In this document: positions 21,435-25,279 of the stretch, in pieces
Position numbering within the stretch: position 1 is the first letter of the stretch
Layout of the letters: every line of letters starts with the position of its first letter
Source of the DNA: JALYRV01 sp036675475
GTDB taxonomy: Bacteria > Acidobacteriota > Vicinamibacteria > Vicinamibacterales > SCN-69-37
Direction: 5' to 3'
DNA length: 25,279 bases
Assembly (NCBI GenBank): GCA_036675475.1
Contig: JAKFEY010000083.1
Span: forward strand, 1-25,279
Program-made: the position numbers and the translations under genes
Notes under the pieces: model-generated
Seen by the model: the letters and a program-made list of their open reading frames with translations, nothing else
The model's database searches: none
What the model was told of the DNA's origin: nothing

Positions 21435-22000
21435 GTCGCCAGGTCTCCGCGCACGTCGACGTCGCGCCGCACGCCGGTGTCGGTGACCTCCACTTCGACG
21501 CGCCCGGCGCCATGCGCGCTGATCAGCGTCGACAGCGTCGTCGCCGCCACGTCGGCGTCCAGAATCTTCTGCTTGAGGCGCGCGGGGAATGCGACGGGAT
21601 GACCGTGGCGTCCACCCAGGCGCGGCGACACGATCGTGCGCGTCTCTCGCGCCGCCGCAAGTACGGCCGCGATGGTTGCGGCCTTCACGAACGGCATGTC
21701 ACCAGGAAGTACCAGAATCGGGTCACCGTCTTCCGCGGCAACGCCGCATTGAATGGAGGAGAACATTCCCCGCGACGGATCCGGGTTGACGACCGTCCGC
21801 ACGCGCCGGTCGCCGAGCATCGTCACGCTCGCCAGCGCCGCGCCTGGCGCGATGACCACCACAACGCGATCGACACCGCCGTCGACGAGCGATCGCAGCG
21901 TCCGGTTGAGAAGGGGTTCTCCATCCAGGTCCGCGGTCAGCTTGCCGCCGCCGAAGCGCTCGGCTCTGCCCGCGGCCGGGACGATGGCGAGCGACGGCAC
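21431..22000 (-). CDS. MobA-like molybdenum cofactor nucleotidyltransferase
   Basis: A 189-residue nucleotidyltransferase, probably converting molybdopterin-Mo to the cytidine dinucleotide form used by xanthine dehydrogenase-family enzymes (MocA-type). Motifs: the nucleotide loop VPAAGRAERFGGGKL (7-21), RGMFSSIQCGVAA, the metal-binding LPGDMPFV, and SPRLGGRHGHPVAFP. It starts with GTG at 22000, one base after the cytochrome c stop, with no strong ribosome-binding site, so re-initiation from the upstream gene is likely. Cytidine rather than guanine specificity is inferred from the XdhC and Mo hydroxylase neighbours. Confidence 0.9.
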   Translation of the reverse strand: MPSLAIVPAAGRAERFGGGKLTADLDGEPLLNRTLRSLVDGGVDRVVVVIAPGAALASVTMLGDRRVRTVVNPDPSRGMFSSIQCGVAAEDGDPILVLPGDMPFVKAATIAAVLAAARETRTIVSPRLGGRHGHPVAFPARLKQKILDADVAATTLSTLISAHGAGRVEVEVTDTGVRRDVDVRGDLAT

Positions 22001-22001
22001 G

Positions 22002-22445
22002 TTACTTGACGATCAGAATGTCCTTGCCGGTGTCGTACTTCAGCGCGGCCGGACCGTCGGGATAGCCGTTGGCCTGCAGGATGTGCGCCACGACGTCTGC
22101 CGTCTCTTCTTCCGACAACACCACCGAGCCGTCATTCGGCATCGTCAGCAGGATCACCTCGAGCAGCTCGTTGAGCGGCCGGTTCTGCCACTCCTCGACG
22201 AACTTCGCGCCGATCAGCTCGGGCCCCTTTTCCTTCGCGGGGTCGAGCTTCGCGGGATCGTGGCACGCCGCGCACGTCTTCGCGAACTGCGCGGCGCCGC
22301 GCGCGGCCTGATCTTTCGCGTAGACCTTGTCGCGCGATGTCTTCTGCTGGGCTTCGCCGGCGCGCGCGAATGCGCCGCCGGCAGTCAACAGCAGGAGGAA
22401 CCCGAGGAACCCATGGAACCCGTGGAACCGATGGAACCTGTTCAT
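22002..22445 (-). CDS. Monohaem cytochrome c, partner of the Mo hydroxylase
   Basis: A 147-residue periplasmic cytochrome. The signal peptide is odd: a short Phe-His-Gly/Arg repeat (MNRFHRFHGFHGF) coded by a 9-bp tandem repeat, then LLLLTAGGAFARA. The haem motif is CAACH (C58, C61, H62), with M102 in LLTMPND as the probable second ligand. The C-terminal half (EWQNRPLNELLEVILLTMP, VVAHILQANGYPDGPAAL) resembles the cytochrome at 13214. The ATG overlaps the Mo-subunit stop (ATGA, 22442-22445). It probably takes electrons from the Fe-S subunit in place of the FAD/NAD subunit of cytosolic xanthine dehydrogenases. Confidence 0.9.
   Translation of the reverse strand: MNRFHRFHGFHGFLGFLLLLTAGGAFARAGEAQQKTSRDKVYAKDQAARGAAQFAKTCAACHDPAKLDPAKEKGPELIGAKFVEEWQNRPLNELLEVILLTMPNDGSVVLSEEETADVVAHILQANGYPDGPAALKYDTGKDILIVK
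22395..22439. repeat. Five-copy 9-bp tandem repeat in the cytochrome c signal sequence
   Basis: Plus-strand units: GAGGAACCC, GAGGAACCC, ATGGAACCC, GTGGAACCG, ATGGAACCT. Only the first two bases and the last base vary. The unit is three codons long, so copy-number change would keep frame and only lengthen or shorten the start of the signal peptide. Confidence 0.85.
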
Positions 22446-24694
22446 GCCCAGCGGAACCCGTGCTTCGAGAGCGGCAGCGAGCGCACGCGCGTGCCCGTGG
22501 CCGTGAAGATGGCGTTGCACACGGCCGGCAGAATCGGGGGCAGCGCCGGCTCGCCGAGGCCGGTCGGATTGTTGTCGCTCGTCAGGAAATGCGTCTCGAT
22601 GTGGCGCGGCGCGTTCCGCATGCGCATGGGCGTGTATTGATCGAAGTTGGTCTGCAGCGCGCGGCCGCCTTCGATGGTGATCTCGAACGACATCAGGTGG
22701 CTGAGGCCGTCGATGACCGAGCCCTGCACCTGTGCCTCGGCCTTGAGGGGGTTGACGATCTGCCGGCCGATGTCGCCGGCCACCCAGACCTTGTTCACTT
22801 TCACGCGCTTCGAGGCGTCGACGCTGACTTCGGCGACCTCGGCGAAGTACCCGGAGTGGCTGTAATGGAAGGCCACCCCCATCGCGGTGCCTTTCGGCAG
22901 CGTCTGCTTGCCCCAGCCTGACTTTTCGCGCACCAGTTCGAGGACGCCGCGCATCCGCGCGGGATCCCAGCCGGCGCCCTGGCCGCCGCCGCGGCCGCCG
23001 CGCCCGGCCGCGGGCGCGGGTTCCGGCGGAGGCACGACGAGCGGGCCCGCCAGCATGTCGAGCCGGAACTGGAGCGGATCCTTCTTCGCCGCGTGGGCGA
23101 GCTCGTCGATGAACGACTGCGTCACGAACGCGATCGCGTTGCTGCCCGGCGCGCGCATGGCGCCCGTCGGCACGCCGAAGGGAATCATCGATGTGTGCAG
23201 CGCGTAGTTCGGGATGAAGCGGGCGGGGAATTCCGACGCGCCCATGCCCGACGAGGCGGTGGCGCGCTCGCCGTCGGCCGTGAACGTGATGAAGTGGTTG
23301 CGCCACGCCACGACCTTGCCCGAGGCGTCGAGGCCCGCCTTGATGAAGTGGAAGCCGGCCGGGCGGAACAGGTCGTGGCCCATGTCGTCTTCGCGCGTCC
23401 ACCGCACCTGCACGGGCGCGCCAATTTCTTTCGAGATGCGCGCGGCTTCGACGATGTGATCGTTGTAGAGGCGGCGGCCGAAGCTGCCGCCCATGCGGGT
23501 CAGGTGCAGCGTGATGGCGGACGGGTCGACGCCGAGCGTCTGCGCGACGAGCGTGCGCGCCGATCCCGGCGTCTGGCTGCCGGCCCAGATCTCGATCTGG
23601 CCGTCCTTGACGTGGGCCGTCGCGCTCATCGGCTCGATCTGCGCGTGATTGAGGAAGGGATACGCGTACGCCGCTTCCAGCACCGTGGCCGCGGAGCCGA
23701 GCGCGCCTTCCGCATCGCCATCGGCGCGTGTGGCCGGCATCGGCGGTTGCGGCGCGAGCTCCAGCGCGCGCTTGTCGAAGCTGGCGGTGCTGTCGGTGGC
23801 GGCCGCGCCTTCGTTCCAGGTGACCTTCAGCTGCCGTCGCGCGGTTTCGGCCTGCCACCAGCTGTCGGCGACGATAGCGACGCCGCTCAGCAGGCCGTTG
23901 CCCACCGTGCCGCCTTCCACGACGAACGCGTGCTTCACACCGGGCAGCGTCTTCAGATGATCGACGTTCGCGGTTGCGACCTTGCCGCCGAAAACGGGGC
24001 AGCGCTGATACACCGCGAACAGCATGCCGGGCACGGTGACGTCGATGCCGTACAGCGGCTTGCCGGTGACGATGGCGTCGAGGTCCACGCTGCGGATGCG
24101 CTGGCCGATGATCTTGAACGTCTTCGGATCCTTGAGCGTGAGTGACGCGGGATCGGGTGCCGGCAGGGCGGCGGCCTTCGCGGCCAGCTCGCCGTAGCCG
24201 AGCGACCGGCCCGAGGCCGCGTGCATCACGCGTCCCGACGCGGTCGTGAGCTCCGCGGCGGGCACGTTCCAGGTCGCGGCGGCCGCCGCCACGAGCATGT
24301 GGCGCGCGCCCGCGCCGACGCGGCGCATCAGATCGTAGTTGCCGGGCGTCGCCGTGCTGCCGCCGGCCGACTGCTGCCCGTACTTCGCGTCGAGATCGCC
24401 CTGGACGACCGTGACGGTGTCCCAGTCGACGTCGAGCTCTTCGGCGATGATCATCGGCAGCGACGTCTTGACGCCCTGGCCGATCTCCGGGTTCTTGCCG
24501 ACGAGCGTCACCTTGCCGTCGGACGCGATCGTCACGAACGCATTCGGCTCGAGCGGCGGGGCGGGCTGGCGTCCCTGCTGCGCAAAGCCGGTGAGCGGCT
24601 CGATGTAGGCGGCGACCATCAGGCCGCCGCCGGCGAGCGCCGAGATTTTGAGGAACGTGCGGCGGTCCGCGTTCACGAGTGAGACGGGGCTCAT
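22442..24694 (-). CDS. Molybdenum hydroxylase large subunit, isoquinoline 1-oxidoreductase/aldehyde oxidase-like
   Basis: A 750-residue Mo-cofactor-binding subunit of the xanthine dehydrogenase family, closest in pattern to isoquinoline 1-oxidoreductase beta (IorB) and periplasmic aldehyde dehydrogenases. It carries a Tat signal (NADRRTFLKISALAGGGLMVAA). Landmarks: NPEIGQGVKTSLPMIIAEEL, GQRIRSVDLDAIVTGKPLYG, RMGGSFGRRLYNDHIVEAA, PTGAMRAPGSNAIAFVTQSF, and GLGEPALPPILPAVCNAI near residue 711, whose Glu is the likely catalytic base. A Gly/Pro-rich loop (about 555-575) precedes ARMRGVLELV. The substrate, an aldehyde or N-heterocycle, is unknown. It overlaps both neighbours by 4 bp. The Fe-S subunit has no signal, so the complex would be exported together. 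Confidence 0.92.
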   Translation of the reverse strand: MSPVSLVNADRRTFLKISALAGGGLMVAAYIEPLTGFAQQGRQPAPPLEPNAFVTIASDGKVTLVGKNPEIGQGVKTSLPMIIAEELDVDWDTVTVVQGDLDAKYGQQSAGGSTATPGNYDLMRRVGAGARHMLVAAAAATWNVPAAELTTASGRVMHAASGRSLGYGELAAKAAALPAPDPASLTLKDPKTFKIIGQRIRSVDLDAIVTGKPLYGIDVTVPGMLFAVYQRCPVFGGKVATANVDHLKTLPGVKHAFVVEGGTVGNGLLSGVAIVADSWWQAETARRQLKVTWNEGAAATDSTASFDKRALELAPQPPMPATRADGDAEGALGSAATVLEAAYAYPFLNHAQIEPMSATAHVKDGQIEIWAGSQTPGSARTLVAQTLGVDPSAITLHLTRMGGSFGRRLYNDHIVEAARISKEIGAPVQVRWTREDDMGHDLFRPAGFHFIKAGLDASGKVVAWRNHFITFTADGERATASSGMGASEFPARFIPNYALHTSMIPFGVPTGAMRAPGSNAIAFVTQSFIDELAHAAKKDPLQFRLDMLAGPLVVPPPEPAPAAGRGGRGGGQGAGWDPARMRGVLELVREKSGWGKQTLPKGTAMGVAFHYSHSGYFAEVAEVSVDASKRVKVNKVWVAGDIGRQIVNPLKAEAQVQGSVIDGLSHLMSFEITIEGGRALQTNFDQYTPMRMRNAPRHIETHFLTSDNNPTGLGEPALPPILPAVCNAIFTATGTRVRSLPLSKHGFRWA

Positions 24695-25203
24695 CGCGCC
24701 TCTCCTTCGCCGTTGCCTGGCACGGCATCACGGCTGGCAGTTGTGCCGGCCGCGAGCGCGGCCGCCTTGTGGACGCCGGCGCGAATGCGGTTGTAGGTGC
24801 CGCAGCGGCAGATGTTGCCGTTCATCGCCGCATCGATCTGCGAATCGGTGGGCCTGGGCGTGCGCGCGAGCAGCGCCGCGGCCGACATGATCTGCCCGGC
24901 CTGGCAGTACCCGCACTCGGGCACGTCCAGATCCTTCCAGGTCACCTGCACCGGATGCGTCCCATCCGGCGACAGCCCCTCAATGGTCACCACCGGCGCG
25001 CCGGCCGCCGCCGACACCGGTGTCTGGCACGACCGCACCGCGCGGCCGCGCAGATGCACCGTGCATGCGCCGCACTGTCCCGTGCCGCAGCCGAACTTGG
25101 TGCCGTGGAGGTTGAGCACGTCCCGCAACACCCAGAGCAGGGGCATGTCGGCCGGGACGTCGACGGAAACAGCTTTGCCGTTGACGTTGAGGGCGATGTT
25201 CAT
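24691..25203 (-). CDS. 2Fe-2S subunit of the molybdenum hydroxylase
   Basis: A 170-residue small subunit with two 2Fe-2S clusters. The plant-ferredoxin-type N-terminal cluster uses C39, C44, C47 and C59 (FGCGTGQCGACTVH, VRSC). The helical C-terminal cluster uses C97, C100, C132 and C134 (ECGYCQAGQIMSAAALL, GNICRCGTYNRIRAG). Both sets are complete. The start is the ATG at 25203, giving the usual MNIALNVNG beginning; a GTG at 25224 would add seven unlikely residues. No Shine-Dalgarno precedes it. It is the first gene of the operon and overlaps the Mo subunit by 4 bp (ATGA). The 22-residue tail after the last cluster is low in complexity. Confidence 0.93.
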   Translation of the reverse strand: MNIALNVNGKAVSVDVPADMPLLWVLRDVLNLHGTKFGCGTGQCGACTVHLRGRAVRSCQTPVSAAAGAPVVTIEGLSPDGTHPVQVTWKDLDVPECGYCQAGQIMSAAALLARTPRPTDSQIDAAMNGNICRCGTYNRIRAGVHKAAALAAGTTASRDAVPGNGEGEAR

Positions 25204-25212
25204 GGCGGGGAA

Positions 25213-25218
25213 ATCATA
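25213..25218 (-). promoter_or_regulatory. Candidate -10 for the molybdenum hydroxylase operon
   Basis: TATGAT on the minus strand, 9 bp before the Fe-S subunit ATG. No -35 hexamer is recognisable at 17 bp. If real, the mRNA would be nearly leaderless, in line with the missing ribosome-binding site. Confidence 0.3.
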
Positions 25219-25228
25219 CGCCACTGTG

Positions 25229-25244
25229 GTGGGTACGTGGGTAC
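25229..25244. repeat. Two direct copies of GTGGGTAC upstream of the Mo operon
   Basis: GTGGGTAC is repeated head-to-tail at 25229-25236 and 25237-25244, 11 bp beyond the candidate -10, followed by a related GTCGGTTGGGTG. It may be a regulator site or part of an intergenic repeat that continues beyond the window. The last 35 bases of the window contain nothing else recognisable. Confidence 0.4.
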
Positions 25245-25279
25245 GTCGGTTGGGTGTTTAACGTGGACGGTGGGGACGT

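Noticed and set aside
22395..22439. Tandem repeat considered as a CRISPR-like array
   Set aside because: Units are 9 bp with no spacers, they lie in a coding region, and there are no cas genes.

Overview
The window is GC-rich, gene-dense chromosomal DNA of a Gram-negative aerobe. Many products carry Sec or Tat signals, and there are NHL-repeat proteins, a PQQ dehydrogenase with its own cytochrome c, a Tat-exported Gfo/Idh/MocA oxidoreductase and a periplasmic molybdenum hydroxylase. This mix resembles Acidobacteriota (Vicinamibacteria-like). That assignment is inference from gene content; there is no rRNA or other marker gene. I saw no tRNA, rRNA, CRISPR array, IS element or phage gene, and no gene-free stretch longer than about 100 bases.

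Layout. 1-121: 5' part of a nucleotidyltransferase-like gene (minus). 194-1162: exported ApbE (minus), whose start overlaps head-to-head with a plus-strand run at 1147-6172: SUMF1-fold protein, Tat-exported Gfo/Idh/MocA oxidoreductase, Tat-exported hydroxypyruvate-isomerase-like protein, a small secreted lectin/endostatin-like protein and an S41-family protein. 6176-7384: HupE/UreJ-like membrane protein (minus), divergent from two tandem NHL-repeat proteins (7432-9695). 9696-12088: two tandem HisC-like aminotransferases (minus) with a strong sigma70-type promoter at 12115-12143. 12178-18819: a plus-strand run of a third NHL protein, a monohaem cytochrome c, a PQQ dehydrogenase and a 977-residue fusion of a TolB-like propeller, a Tricorn-like linker and a gamma-glutamyltransferase domain.

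18847-19914: a YtrA-type GntR regulator with a perfect palindromic operator over its own promoter, followed by what looks like the remains of its ABC transporter operon (no ATPase, permease lacking its N-terminus). 19963-20295: YCII/DGPFAETKE-family protein. 20316-25203: a tightly coupled minus-strand operon of 2Fe-2S subunit, Mo-binding subunit, cytochrome c, MobA-like cytidylyltransferase and XdhC, most joined by ATGA overlaps.

How it works together. Two respiratory modules, PQQ dehydrogenase plus cytochrome c and Mo/Fe-S dehydrogenase plus cytochrome c, probably oxidise substrates in the periplasm and pass electrons to c-type cytochromes. The two cytochromes are both 147 residues long and similar in their C-terminal halves. 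XdhC and the MobA-like protein would mature the Mo cofactor. The most unusual items are the propeller-GGT fusion, the apparently gutted GntR/ABC operon that keeps an intact operator, a 9-bp minisatellite coding for a signal peptide, and an aminotransferase pair in which one copy seems to have lost its Tat signal.
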